Below, piece after piece: positions 34,883 through 47,170 of a stretch of DNA of 64,000 bases. Source of the stretch: Melastoma dodecandrum. Its lineage: Eukaryota; Streptophyta; Magnoliopsida; Myrtales; Melastomataceae. The notes beneath the pieces were generated by a model. It was not told where the DNA came from. It was given only the letters and a program-made list of their open reading frames with translations, and did not search any database. Every line of letters begins with the position of its first letter. Position 1 is the stretch's first letter. Both the position numbers and the translations under genes were made by a program. The stretch covers positions 7,192,001 to 7,256,000 of the forward strand of contig JARUPY010000397.1 of the NCBI GenBank assembly GCA_029817715.1, written 5' to 3'.

Positions 34883-35800
34883 CATGGCACCTAAGAAGAA
34901 GTCGAAATCAATTGAAGAAACCCACCACTAGGGCTAGGGTGAGATGGAATATGTCGGAGGAAGCGGAGGAACGCTACTGTCAAGCATTGACAAATCGGAC
35001 GATTGTCCCGAAACGAGGCATTGATGCTAATCATTCGGGTATGTACGAATTTCGGAACTTAATTGCAAAATTTCATTAGGAGAAGTTGGTAGCATCGTCG
35101 GGTTCGTTTGTAGTGCCGATTGTGCGTGAATTTTATGCCAATGCTGGTAATGCCGGAAACCCACCGGATGTCGTTTGTGTGAGAGGAAAATTGGTTCGCT
35201 TTAGTGCTGCAGCAATAGCCGAACTCTATGAGTTTTCAAGAATTGAACGTGATGATTTTCAAGCAGCCATGGAGGAAGATATTAATCTAGCTGATGTACT
35301 AGAATGTATCACAGCCAACGGCTCGACTTGGAGAATGTCTAAAGAGAATAAGCCCTTGGCCCTTAGAAATAGTAATTTGTATCCTGAGGCTCGCATTTGG
35401 TTACAATTCATATCTAGTAGGCTTATTCCTGGAACGAACACGACTCATGTTACCACGGAAAGGGCTGTGTTAATCTTCTGCACCATGGAAGGTAAGCAAA
35501 TTGACATAGGAGCGTTGATTTATCGCTTGCTAGCAAAAGCATTACAGGATCCCAAGCTCGGGATATGGTTCCCCGCTATAATTTTTGAATTATGCAGACG
35601 AGCATGAGTAATTTGGGATACTAAGGAAGAGTTGCGCCATCCTCCAAAGTCGCTTAATGGCGCCACCTTGAACAAGATGTCACAAGCTTTTGATCACAAA
35701 CATCATGACAATGAAGGTAATATGTCTCAACCTGCGGAACAACATATCTTTAACCCGTATGCGTATCGTTTTACCTTTTTTTTCATTTTGTTTCTTTTAT
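34883..35800 (+). pseudogene. Post-pol extra gene of Athila 2: putative plant transposon protein
   Basis: The start is ATG at 34883 (MAPKKKSKSI, basic like the gene at 31512). A frameshift after about 13 codons is followed by an open frame with one stop near 35080, then 35086-35607 (SFVVPIVREFYANAGNAGNP, GKLVRFSAAAIAELYEF, TWRMSKENKPLALRNSNLYP, RLIPGTNTTHVTTERAVLIF) and beyond a stop to about 35790. It shares the REFYAN signature and overall layout with the gene at 29786-31512, so both belong to the same transposon-associated family. It stands where Athila elements carry an extra downstream reading frame. It is not recognisably an envelope gene because no signal peptide or fusion-like membrane segment is visible. 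Confidence 0.72.
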
Positions 35801-36761
35801 TTTTCTAATTTCTTTTATCATCGGGACGATTCTTCATCTAGGTTTGGTGGGATTTTCATTTGCATTTACATTCTTTTTAGGTTATATTATTAGTTGATTG
35901 CATGAGATTAGATTTGCATTTTCAATCTAGGGAGTCGGAGTTGGTATAATTGTGTTCAATGATGTCTGAACTCTGACTTGTGTGAGGTGATATTGTGTTC
36001 CTATCCAAAACTAGGGGAAAAATTGTTTTTATGGCTTAAACGAGTCCAGATCTTTGAGAGCACATGGAAGTTAGGGAGGAGTAGAACCACCTAGACAACC
36101 TTGTGAAGTGAACCTCTAGGTGGAATAAACAAAAAACAAAAAAACAAAAACATCTTGCCAAGCCTCTGAGTACCAATGCTCAGGCGAAAAAAGAAAAAAA
36201 AGAAAAGAAAAAGAAAGAAAGTATGAGAAATCAATAAAATGCTTTATTGTGGTGTGAGTCGTGATAGTGGTGGCATGAGTTATTAGATCTGAGGGGTGCT
36301 TTATCACCTAATGCCTTGGACCGACTGGTTCAGGAGTCATTGGTCGAAAGCTCGTTACATGAGTCTCCATTATCACCGATAAGACATTTAGAGTCGAGCA
36401 AGAGAAAAAAATGTTGAGAAATTTGTGGTACGTTGCGATACCTGGAGCAAGCAGATCGAGGTGTTTAGGTAGTTTTGCAAACCATCTTTTTGAAATGTGT
36501 TATTTGAGTGATGGACTTGTTTTAAGCTGAAAACGTGGTTGTTGAAAATGTTTTTATGAAAAAATGGTGGAGGATAGGGACATGAGGTTGTCGAAACACG
36601 AGTTGGGTAAGGGCAATAATCTGACTACGCTGGTTGAGTAGCTGATATATGAGAACAAAGAGCTTGGTTGATGACTTTGACGACCATGATTAAGTTTTCA
36701 TTAAAGTGTTCTAGGTGCATTGTTTTCTTTCTATTTTGCAAGGGACTAGCAAAAATTAGAG
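35801..36761 (+). other. 3' internal non-coding region of Athila 2
   Basis: Non-coding stretch with A-rich runs (about 36130-36220). It ends with a purine-rich GCAAGGGACTAGCAAAAATT segment (36738-36757) that probably holds the polypurine tract. Nothing else recognisable. Confidence 0.55.
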
Positions 36762-37936
36762 TTATATATCTCATTTATGAGCCTAATTAGTGTTAAATAT
36801 CCGACATTTATTTGCATATATAATTAGTTGCATATTATTTTCGATTTAGTCGCTTTGTTTGGGTATTTTTGCACTTGTGATGTTCCTTGCAGGAAAAGGG
36901 GTCGATACGACGCCAAATTTATGTCGAGGAAGACATCTTGAAAGATGACCGACAAGAAGACCGATGGTAGAGTTGCCGAGAGGGAAGTTGGTGGACAGGA
37001 AGGTTCGTGTAGCCACACGAGGATCTGGTGTGTCCACACGGGGCGAGAGAATCTTTTTATATTACTTCCTAAAATCTTGGTGCTTTGGGAAGATTTACCC
37101 TAGCAATAAAAGGGTGTAAATTGTGACTTTTGGGGGAACAGAGGCTGAAAGGCGATGGTTAACAAAGAGAGATCGGAGAAGACAATGGAGATTTTCTTTT
37201 CTTTTCTTTTATTGTTTTGTTTGTTGGCTACTATGCGAAACTAAATCTTTTATCTAGGACGGTGACGAACCGACTCGTGTAGTTGATTGTCTAAACTCTT
37301 TCCGGAATCAATTCGTAAAGTTTCATGTTTGCTTATGTTCTCTTGTGCTTATTGCTTGCTATTGGGTTGATCACCGATTTGTTTGATTTCTTATCCTGTA
37401 GTGGACTCGAGAGAGGGACTTAGGATTAGAAGGGGGAGAATATAACCTAGGTTAAGCCTGAGAGGTCAGGTTAACTCAGAGGAGTATAGAGATATACGCT
37501 CCTAGGTAACCAAGACAACAATTGGCACTTAAAGGGTTATAATTGTTCGTACATCACTATAGAGATATAGGTTTACGGGTAATTTATAATTCCCCGTTAC
37601 AAACTCGAGAGAGGTCTAACGATCTATAAGATTTGTGGTTAGTAAACGTGAAATCGAAGGAATTGAGGAAGAGAGAGTGCAGATAGTTCACGAACGATAG
37701 GGGATTCATAGTCCTGGGTTTTTCATTCATTGATTTATTCTATACTTGCTTTTGTTTATTTGCTATTTTCATTCTTACATTAAATCTTTTAAACAATTAA
37801 AACTCTACTGGCTAGATTGAGACTTGTTAAGTTGATAATCGACAAAATATTCTGAACAATCTCCGTGGGAATGACTTTTACTCATTACTTTATTACTTTT
37901 GCGACCCGTATACTTGCGTGTGCGTCTCTGCGAACA
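36762..37936 (+). repeat. 3' LTR of Athila 2
   Basis: It starts near TTATATATCTCATTTATGAG (the terminal TG appears mutated) and ends CTCTGCGAACA, after which Athila 3 gag sequence begins in the opposite orientation. Layout and AATCTTTTATCTAGG-like segments resemble the Athila 1 LTR. The partner 5' LTR is not in the window. Confidence 0.75.
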
Positions 37937-38493
37937 ATGTGGGCACACTCGTAGAAAATCCTTGAATCTCTCCCAAGCCTCATAAGTGACTATGTTCCAT
38001 GTTGTCGAAACGAAGTGATGTCGTTCCGCATCTTAATGGTCTTGCTAGGTGGGAAATACTTGATCGGAATTTTCCGGACATCTCCTCCCAGTTTGTGATG
38101 GACCCTTCTGGCAAAGAGTAGGCCATGTTCGTGCCTTGTCCCTCAACGAGAATGGGAAGAGTCTCATTTGAATGACCTCGCTCGATACTCCATTGTAGCA
38201 GAAAGTGTCGCAAATTTCCAGAAAGTTGGTGACGTGCCCATATGGATCCTCCAATGGATATCCCCCGTAACTTGAATTTTGTAACATAATGATGAATTCC
38301 AGTTTGATTTCAAATGTGTTGGCTTGGATAATCGGCTTCACTATGCTAGAGCGTTCATACGCATGATTCTCGGTTTAACTTCTTGATTCTTGTTCTCCAA
38401 TGTTTGTTGGCGTGTGGCTTCCTTTTGCTCTCTTAGATGTAACCGAAAGATTATTTCTATTTCTGGATCAAAAGGAACCACTTCACTACTGCG
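37937..38493 (-). pseudogene. Athila 3 gag, truncated by Athila 2
   Basis: Starts at ATG 38493 on the minus strand (MRSSEVVPFDPEIEIIFRLH), the Athila gag beginning, and continues through a stop near 38340, GYPLEDPYGHVTNFLEICD, then RLFPFSLRDKARTW. It ends at FKDFLRVCPH exactly where the Athila 2 LTR end begins (37936). Frameshifts are present. Athila 2 therefore inserted into Athila 3 gag. Confidence 0.8.
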
Positions 38494-38614
38494 CATGCAA
38501 CGTCACTATTTTTTTCTGCAAATAAATCGAAAATCAAGATTAAAATTGAATTTTAAAGAAAAATAATAATTGGCTAATGGAGATCTAATTGAAATTAATA
38601 TTTGCTGAAAATCT

Positions 38615-38647
38615 AGAAAACAGTCCTCGACAGTGGAGATAAAAACT
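38615..38647 (-). other. Probable primer binding site of Athila 3
   Basis: The minus strand just after the LTR reads TTTTTATCTCCACTGTCGAG, a decayed form of the TTTGGCGCCRYTGCCGGGGA-type Athila primer site. Confidence 0.55.
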
Positions 38648-39937
38648 TGTCACGTCGAAAGCGTATTCACCACGCAAGTGCACGCGGTCGTACAAGTAAT
38701 AGAGTGTTAGTAAGATATCATTCTCACAAGGACTGATATGAACTTCGACCAAGTATTAAAACACGCCAAACCTCTATCATTCATCTAAGCGGGTTGAGAA
38801 ACAATTAAACTAAGTGCAAAGCAAAGGAAAACAAAAATTCAACTGAATTAAAACTTCAAATGAGCAAAACACCTAGGGCGACGATTTCATCTGACAATTA
38901 ATCGTAAGTTGTATCTCAATTAACACAGTTAAGATAATCTGGCTGATAATATGGAATTTAATTATCTTCCTACGCCCCTCCAGAGGTCATAAGAACGTAC
39001 ATCTCTGTAAATAGTAACCACTCTATTCCTAGGTAGATTATCGAGTGCCCCTTAAGAATGAATTCTAATTCGATTAACTAGGACGATGTGGTATATTCCT
39101 ATACCGCTCATTAATACTCCTATCTTCCCACCAAGTTTAACCTAAGTTATTCATGTTTCCGTGCTTAATCTAGGATACCCCTTCCGATTTCACCTAAATT
39201 CACTAATCAATTCTATTGGTGATTAGGCAATAAGAGAGCGTTAAGAACGAATAGGAATAATAAAAAATAAATCATCCAAGAGTGTCGAAAGAGATAGTCT
39301 ATTGATTAATTATCAAGATCCATCTTAACCCTAGGCAAAGAAAACTAGTTTAAGACGAAAGTAAACGAAAACATCAATTCAATCTTAAACATCGAAAACG
39401 ACATAAAGAAAAAGTAAAACATCAATTCAATCTCCGTCGACGGCTCATTGTCACTAGCAGCTTCCTAGGTCGACTCTCCCCCTCAAAGAGATAGAAAGAG
39501 TCTTTATATATGTCTTTGAAATAACTCTAGAAAACCTAAGAAAATCTAGAAAGCAAATATTCTCGACGTCCGTACGTGTAGCTGCACAGAAATCTGGTGC
39601 ACCAACTATTCTGTCCACTGGCCGCCCATTCGCTGCAACTGCACTGAACACCGTTGCAGTTGCACCAAGTGTTCGGCCTCCTCACTTGCGTCTCGTGTAG
39701 CTGCACTGATTTTGTTGCAGATACACCGACCATTTGGATCCACTTTTTCATGGCTCCTCCGTCCGTCTTTCACTCTTCTTCCTCTAATTTTTAACTACCT
39801 ACACAATCAGAATATACGAAAGGGAGGAGACATTAAAGTAACCAAAATACCTAACAATTAAATGATAGAAACGCCTAAAACTAACCAAATTCAAGTCTAA
39901 AACATGATCCCTTAGCTCTATTTTCATAGAGTTATCA
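38648..39937 (-). repeat. 5' LTR of Athila 3
   Basis: Minus strand starts TGATAACTCTATGAAAATAG and ends TTCGACGTGACA (1,290 bp). The start matches the Athila 1 LTR start. The outer flank on the minus strand is GACCA. A truncated plus-strand partner lies at 58569-59030. Confidence 0.85.
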
Positions 39938-39942
39938 TGGTC

Positions 39943-40629
39943 GCCTACCAAATAGACACATTAGTGAATGTTGATATGACAAATATGTTAAAGGACAACC
40001 TTTTACTTGTTAACCCTTACTAAAAATGAATTTTAGGGCAAAAGCCTCGTTGAGGTCAATAGATAAGAGAAAGAACTCATTTGATAAGGATAAGCGGATG
40101 CCATCTTCAACTTATTGTTGCAAAATGGGAGAATTGACTTGAAAAGTGAACATCACGCACCTTGTCTTGAAAGGGATAAATGAAAAAGTTATTGCAAATG
40201 ACGTGGTTCATTTACTCATACGACTAGAGATTGAATTGTGTTTAGTATCTTAATACAATATCTTAAAAAGGCTAAGGAATTATGTTTCCCTTATTCAACA
40301 GAAACGACCATTGTCGATCAACAACCCTTTGACGTTGCATGTGAAGCTAATGCATTCGATAAATTGTATTAATGTTGATTCCTCGCCCTCGTAGGTTATT
40401 ATGGAGAAATGACATCAGGCCTTTTTTTTGTTATCCATATCATTTTATTCTATTCCTTTCCTTTTTCATTTTCTTAATTTTGAAGAAGAAGGGAAGGAAT
40501 GGGCGTTCCTTAGCTCATGATAGGGAATACCCATTCTCCTCTTATCCTCCAACTAAACGATTCCCATTATAGTCACTATATTTTTTCTCCATTCCCATTC
40601 CATTCCGAAAAACAAACGGGCTATATTAG
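39943..40629. other. Unassigned AT-rich sequence
   Basis: No convincing gene. Short frames lack recognisable similarity. This is the flank outside Athila 3. Confidence 0.4.
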
Positions 40630-41220
40630 TAAAGAAATTACTTGAGTAGGTGTAACTCCTCATCAAATTCTTTCATCATTAGAGAAAACTAATTGTGATC
40701 TCCAAGCTATTAAGAAAATGCATATAATAGGAAACTTTAATTTCTCGAGAATACTTAGATGGGCGTAGTATGATTCAAGCTTTAGTTGATGAACGTAATG
40801 AAAGTGGATTTAGGTATAGTATCGAGCATGATGATGATGGTATAACACATCTCTTTTTTCCTCATCTAACTTATATTGCATTGATTCGTGTTATTACTTG
40901 ATGCAACTGGAGTATTATGCTTTAATACGTCGTTTTGCTCGTGTTTTTCATTTCTACTAAAAGCAAATGGAGGACTAATTTTGAGCTTTAAGATATTCAA
41001 CAAAGTACTTGCCAAAAAATTTTATATGATTGTTATTGACATATAATTAACAATGACGAATGCAGTTATAATAGTTTCCAAAAATCGTGAAACTTTCGAT
41101 TGTTTGACATATTGAGAAGAATTTTTTTACTAACTGCAAAAACCATTTTGAAAAAGGTGGATTGGGATACGAAGCTATCCGATTGGTTGAAGATATTGAA
41201 TTCAACTAATGAACTAAGTT
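40630..41220 (+). pseudogene. Remnant of a FAR1-like / MULE transposase
   Basis: Broken frames read GVTPHQILSSLEKTNCDLQA, then YLDGRSMIQALVDERNESGF and YSIEHDDDGITHLFF (about 40750-40860), then VLAKKFYMIVIDI, and finally KKVDWDTKLSDWLKILNSTN (about 41156-41215). These are the typical segments of plant FAR1-related MULE transposases just before and within the DDE domain. Multiple stops and frameshifts show that it is a fossil. No terminal inverted repeats were identified. Confidence 0.65.
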
Positions 41221-41369
41221 CAGTGTGAAATTATATCGTTTTGAGGTTGCATATCATGAGAAGAAATAGGGTTTAGAGAAAACTCGTGAGTACCTTTTGA
41301 GTAATTACTTGTGGCCGCATCAACGTATATACATATGCAGTTAGAAAATCGAGTAACATCGAGAGCTGC

Positions 41370-42260
41370 GGGTGCCATGTCAGCTTCATGGAAAGAATAT
41401 ACTTGCACCAGCGATCAATATAAACGTCGTTGTAAAACCATGTCCTTCTAGAATTTGGACAATGGATGTCATTGGTGAAATTTGTCCACGTTTGACTCGA
41501 GGTGATGCTTACATCCTGGTAGCCACATACTACTTCACTAAATGGATAAATGCTAAGGCATTTAGGTTTATCAATCAGTGAGTCGTTATAGAGTTCATAA
41601 AAAAATTAATAATATATATATCGATATGTGATTCCGCAAGACATCATGTTGATAACACTAAAGTCATTAATGGTGATATGATGGAAAGCTTCGCCTAAGA
41701 ATTTAACTTTAAAAAGCTAAATTGATTGCCTTATTATGCATAGTTGAACGGGCAAGTTGAGATACATTAGATGATTAAAGGGTCATACGCAAAATGATTG
41801 AAAACATTTAATCTAGTTAATTGTCACGATGTCATTACCAATCGAAGTCCATTTATAAGTCCCATAGAGTGCATACGCATCTTGGTGGCAATAACGGTAC
41901 GAAGAGGACATGCATCTTTAGACCGTGAACTAAGAAATCAATCGAGCGATCGCGTTAAATTCTTTTATGGCCCAAAAAGAATGAGTCGCGGTATTATAAT
42001 AATAGGGAGGTGAGTAATGTCTTCAAAATAATAGACTTGGTATGAAAAATGAAGCTACTCAAAGAATCAACAACTTGGAGGGTTCATTTCAAATAATAGA
42101 GGTTTCCATTGTTAATGCATACAAGCTAGAAGATTTAGATGGCATCATCGTAACCTTAAAATCAATCGAAAGTACTTGAAGTATTACAAACCTTCGATGT
42201 GGGAAAGACATAAGACGTTAAGAAAATATGCCCATATTTATGGATGCAAATTGTCGAGAA
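41370..42260 (+). pseudogene. Remnant of a Ty3/gypsy integrase
   Basis: MDVIGEICPRLTRGDAYILV followed by TKWINAKAF (about 41460-41575) is the start of a Tat-like integrase core. Decayed later segments include LNGQVEIH near 41748 and a C-terminal part near 42100. Numerous stops. Confidence 0.7.
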
Positions 42261-43239
42261 TAGGAATCTAACTAAGGATTATCCTTAAGAAGAAACATAC
42301 GTGAAAATACTTAAGCTCTATAATTCTTCTTGTTGCAGACTAGCGGAGGATTTCTCGTAATGCTCTTCAAAAGTCCCCAAGCGCATAACAAGATTAACAA
42401 AAGATGGATTTCCATGAAATATATGTACACCATTGGAGCGGTTCCTTTGAAGTTCATTGGTAGATGATATGTACAAATCACTATATACGGCACACCCTTT
42501 TTTCGAACTCAATCAAGTCCTCAACATAAAACTTGTTGGGGAAACCGTTTATCAACTACTTCGCCCCACAGGCTTAGCTAGAACATGTTGGGTCTGTGCA
42601 ACCTCTCAGTCACCAAAGACACAAAATTGGGATTCGCTCACAAGGTAAAAGTAAAACGGGGGACATGAACAAAATAGCGAGCAACACAACCTTCTAAGGT
42701 TGTAAACAAAAGTTTTTTGGGAGAATGAAAACATTTTTTAATCGGATACCAAGAGAATGAAAGGTGAAGGCTTTCAAAGTATAGAGATAAGGGTTCTCGT
42801 AACTTACTTTACCTATAATTAGGGATGAAAGGACCTAACTGTGGATGATCTCCCCAATACATCTTTGGTGAAAGAGTCATGATACTTGAAGAAGGAGTGT
42901 TCAAGGCGAATTAAAGCAATGAGGTAGCCTGAAACTCAATATAAGTACCATTGAGAAAACGAATAGAAAGAGTAAGACAAGACATGAAACATATTGTTTT
43001 ACGGACTAAGACATATTGCTAACAATTTGGAATGATCTGCGAAAGGAAAATGTAGTTGGAAGAGATAACTCATCAACGGAGGAAAGATAGAATGTTTACC
43101 GTTTGGAATTTGATTTTGTTCTTGTGGATGCTAAAGCTTTTATTGGGCTAAATGCCACTTACAGATGTACGTCGGAATAAATGTAGAAAAATAATTCCAG
43201 TGGTTGGCCACCTCGAAACTTGGATCGATCAGGGATGGG
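42261..43239. other. Unassigned, probably decayed repeat
   Basis: A minus frame at 42512-42318 contains GVHIFHGNPSFVNLVMRLGT but I do not recognise a family. The remainder has no clear coding or structural signal. Confidence 0.35.
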
Positions 43240-43299
43240 AGCGGCTAACGTCCCGTGCGTGGGACGTCCCCCCGCATTGTACTAATTCCGACCCTGATT

Positions 43300-43970
43300 T
43301 AGTACAATGTACTAACACCAATTAGTACAGTTTTTATTACTAACGATGTACTAACTACAGTGTTAGTACGATGTACTAACTACAGTGTTAGTACAATGTA
43401 CTAATGGGTACTGTTTTTGTACTAGTACAGTTAGTACAATGTACTAATGGTCACTGTTTTTGTACTAGTAATGGTTGGTACAATGTATAAAACTTTTTTA
43501 GTACATTTTTAGTACATTACAGGTGTACTAATTTGTACAAAACAGTAACAGCGATTTTTAGTACAATGGACAAACCATTACTAGTACAAAAACAGTGACT
43601 AGTAGTACAATGTACTAACACTGTAGCTAGTAATTACATTGTACATTAGTACATTGTACTAATGGTTACTGTTTTTGTAATAGTAATGGTTTGTACAATG
43701 TACTAAAAATCACTGTTACTATTTTGTACCAATTAGTACACCTGTAACGTACTAAAAATGTACTAAAAAAGTTTTGTACATTGTATAGACAATTACTAGT
43801 ACAAAAACAGTACCCATTAGTACATTGTACTAACTATACTAGTACAAAAAACAGTACCCATTAGTACATTGTACTAACTGTACTAGTACAAAAACAGTAT
43901 CCATTAGTACATTTTACTGAAACTGTAGTTGGTACATTGTTAGTAATAACAAAACGCAAAATATTTGACG
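43300..43970. repeat. GTAC-rich giant imperfect palindrome (foldback element)
   Basis: Left arm (about 43320-43610) and right arm (about 43640-43960) are near-perfect reverse complements. For example, TTTTTTAGTACATTTTTAGT and TACAGGTGTACTAATT on the left match ACTAAAAATGTACTAAAAAA and AATTAGTACACCTGTA on the right. The motif TTAGTACAATGTACTAA and variants recur dozens of times, and TACTGTTTTTGTACTAGTA recurs on both arms. It is non-coding and would fold into a long hairpin. It may be a foldback or MITE-type element, or a hairpin RNA source. Confidence 0.8.
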
Positions 43971-44089
43971 GAACTAATTTCATTGTGTACGTTTTTAGTA
44001 TATTACTAACAAAACCGAGCCTAAATCCGAACCCGACGTCAACGTGAAATTACAATTTTGGACAAACCCCCGTTCCCCAAAAGACTTGG

Positions 44090-44675
44090 TCTGAGTGTTG
44101 GTCTTATTCCCAGGTGAGTTTCCCCCGGAAGGTCAGATTCTTCTCTTCGCGTTTCAGTTTGTTCTCCCCGAGCACGTTACCTCCCTTTGATGCTACTTCA
44201 GGAAATCAGGCCAGACAACGAAGGTACGTTCATGGGTAGGTACGGGATGGATGGGGCTTCCAGTGGGGTAAATTAGGGTTTACCGATCTGTCGGGCTGTG
44301 GTTACGTGGGGTGTGCTGGTCCGTCGGGGCGGTGGCTGTGGGTATCGTCAGGTGCGGGATCGTAGTGGGTTCGTGCCGGTGAAGTGGTCGGTGAAGTGGT
44401 TTCCCGTGGACGTGGGTAATTAGGGCAAGGTCGTTCCCTCGGGGCTTTGGGTGTTTAGGGTTTAATCGTACACTGTGGGTGCCGTGGGTATTGTGGATGT
44501 TCGCTTGGGCGTATTGGGGCAGGGATTAATCCCATTCTTCGATAGTTGGAATGGATTGGTGTGGTTTCGTTCGCGTGGGTTTGTTATTATGTTTGTTGCT
44601 TATGTGTGGGTGTGTTCGCCGTCGGGACGGATTAGAGTATTGATTGATACCCTCGATTGCTTAGGTATATCAGTC
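44090..44675 (+). promoter_or_regulatory. Probable promoter and spliced 5' UTR of the gene at 44676
   Basis: A consensus-like donor (AAG|GTACGTT at 44224) and acceptor (TTGCTTAG|GTATAT ending at 44664) would remove an intron just before the start codon. The stretch is G-rich with GGGTTT motifs. No clear TATA box. Confidence 0.4.
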
Positions 44676-45423
44676 ATGGATATGGAGGACATCAATATTC
44701 GTGAAGACCAAGAGATGGAAGATTTCAGAGATGATCCGGCGGATCGGTCTGCCAGTAAACGGACCAAGTCATCTGGCCTTGAGAAGGTGAATTCCCGGTC
44801 GTCCGTCCTGCGTCCGAAGAAGTTGGAGCAATAAGGTTTTATGCTAACTCCAATTGGTATTGTCGTAGGATTACATATTCACACGGTGTAGCCCGAAGAA
44901 GTTGTGGGCGCTTTTCAATTCATTCGACGAGGATAGGAAGGCCGTGGTAAGAGAAGTTGGGTTCAGGGGGCTACTGCACATGGCCAGCCACAACATGAAC
45001 CACAGAGTGTTGAGGCTCTGCTTGAGGATGTTCGACCCAACGAGACGAGTGATTGTCATAGACGACGTGGAACACAAGTTGAGACCTGCAGACGTAGAAG
45101 CGATTCTGGGTCCCGTTCCAATGAAAGGCTCACTCGAATGTGTTCGACCCGAGTTACGGGAGCACATAAAACTTGGGCGGATATCAATGAAGTCTGTCGA
45201 GGAGAAGTTGCGTGATCGGCAAGCGACGGGTGAACTATTCAAGGCCGAGCTGGTGCTATTCATCCTGGGGTGCTACCTCTATCCAGGCACTGCGTTTGAC
45301 ATCCCAAGGGGATATCTACTGTCAACAAGTGACGCGGGATCGATTGTGCATTTCGATTGGGCGACTCACGTGTTGGATACACTGTGCGATTATGTGAGGA
45401 CGTGGAATTTGCAGCTGAATTGA
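44676..45423 (+). CDS. Unknown spliced protein, 222 aa, transposon-associated type
   Basis: Two exons, 44676-44786 and 44869-45423, join in phase through GAGAAG|GTGAAT and GTCGTAG|GATTAC. The first exon encodes an acidic N-terminus (MDMEDINIREDQEMED) with a basic SKRTKSS patch that may be nuclear. The second encodes a globular domain (LWALFNSFDEDRKAVVREVG, FRGLLHMASHNMNHRVLR, DVEAILGPVPMKGS, LFILGCYLYPGTAFDIP, FDWATHVLDTLCDYVRTWNL). The layout resembles the N-terminal domain of many plant transposon-linked proteins, in which a GF-x-GLL segment is followed by a VLF-ILG-LL-P segment, often before a Ulp1-like protease. No protease is seen here. Function unknown. It lies about 700 bases from the GTAC palindrome and could be part of the same mobile unit or a domesticated gene. 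Confidence 0.6.
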
Positions 45424-45937
45424 CTTCAGATTCCCCATTCCCATGATCTGTTTTGTCTAGCATTGTTGTACTACTTATGTTAAGCCTAGACACCTCACAG
45501 CTTCACAACAAACAATTTGGCTCTGACTGTGGAAAATTGAATTCGAAAATGCAATCGTCATAAATGAAAAGTAAATAGTAAGAAAAACTAAATCGCGAGA
45601 ACTTACTTCCATTGATGACAAAATTACATTAAAAATACAAAGTATCATAGTACAATAATCCTGTGACACAATCAAAATAGATGCCGATAACCAAATGTCA
45701 TGAGGTCCAAAATGATTGTCCTATTCCTTTATTTTGAAAAATAAGACACGAAAGAAACATGCGTTTAAATCCTAACGTAACCGTTGATAATTATTCTTAT
45801 AAATTGCCATCAACTACAACATACTTTAACTTTTAAATCTCACTTCTATTGTCAATGGTCGACCTTCGACTGGATTACTTTAATCGTGATCCTCCAACTA
45901 GAATTCTTCGATTAGAGTCTTCATACTGGAAACTTCT
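45424..45937. other. Unassigned AT-rich flank
   Basis: No coding signal; the 3' flank of the preceding gene. Nothing recognisable. Confidence 0.35.
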
Positions 45938-47027
45938 TGTTGATATAATCTGGATTTGATGATGACAAATGTTATGTATTGCTAATTTGCTATTTAAGTG
46001 TACAAAAGAATATGTCTTCGAGTGTATAAGCTAGTCTATATTATCTGACCAATACGTAAAGAGTTATGTGGAGGACTTCAACGGAGGAAACGATTTAGCC
46101 ATCAGAAATGGTGTTCTGAGGACAAGATCTATTATCGAGTCCACTATCTCTATCGTAGAGATGAGCTTCTGTGTCATAGATGCTATAACTCTCCTTGCTG
46201 GAGTACTTATAACGAGTTACAGAATGACACTTATGTGAATGACAATTTCCTTGATGGAGATTGTTATTTAAGCGAGCACATGAGATAATGATCTCAGACG
46301 ACCTAAAGTTAATTCTTATTGAATTAACTCAGGAATTAAATCTAGATTCACTCTTAAATTTGACTTATTTGTCAAGATCATTCTTTAAGTTGATTTGGAA
46401 AGATATCGTGAGATATATTTCCTAAACTATATGATTATGGAATTCGGCCACGACATAATCAAATTGAAATCTCCCTTGTATGGTGAGAATATTTTACAAT
46501 GGGAATGTTTTCATATAAAGGAAACAAATAAATCCCAATGCCAATTCCATATACGACAAAGTGATGGTTCTACTATTGTAAAAAAACAGCCTCTGTGCGA
46601 AATACATTATCCTTGATTTGAAGTCTTATTTATTTATCTAATGTTTTATGGATAATGTTTATATTATTGGAAGCTATCCTATAGGATCGAATCTTGGAGT
46701 AAATGGCAAGATATCAACTAGCCGTTATGATTGATTAGGAAGCTTCTTTTGTGGACAAGCTTATAAGCAAGGGTGAAGACATAACTCCATTTCGTCGTTC
46801 TACTTGAGAGCTTACTGGAAATCTTTGAGCCGTCACCGTTGCAAAAGCTGAGAGCGTCCATCGTGCATTCACTGAGCCGATCACCTTTGAGAGAGAGCGT
46901 CTTCCGTAGCTGCAGACTGTTCGTGCTGTAGCTATTTTGTTCTAATTGTACAGGTTGTTAGTCAAACAGATTGTGTACAAGGAAAGTCGTGTGACGGGTT
47001 GTCATACACAGGGCAGATGGTAGCCAT

Positions 47028-47170
47028 TAAGCCACGTTTGACGGGTGATAGTAGTTAAGCCATGTTTGGCGGGTGGTAGCCGTTAAGCCACCTTTGGCGG
47101 GTGGTAGCCGTTAAGCCACATTTGGCGAGTGGTAACTATTAAACCACGCCCCTAAGCCACGTTTGACAGT
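47028..47170. repeat. GGTAGCCGTTAAGCCACGTTTGGC minisatellite
   Basis: Four to five units of about 33 bases (GGTAGCCRTTAAGCCACNTT followed by TGGCGGGT). Confidence 0.75.

Noticed and set aside
34883..35800. Envelope gene of an Athila-type endogenous virus
   Set aside because: No signal peptide, transmembrane or furin-like segment is visible, and the frame matches the transposon-protein family instead.
44677..44834. First exon of the 44676 gene running to the TAA at 44832
   Set aside because: The GAGAAG|GTGAAT donor and in-phase acceptor at 44869 join it to the long second frame. The unspliced reading ends at once.
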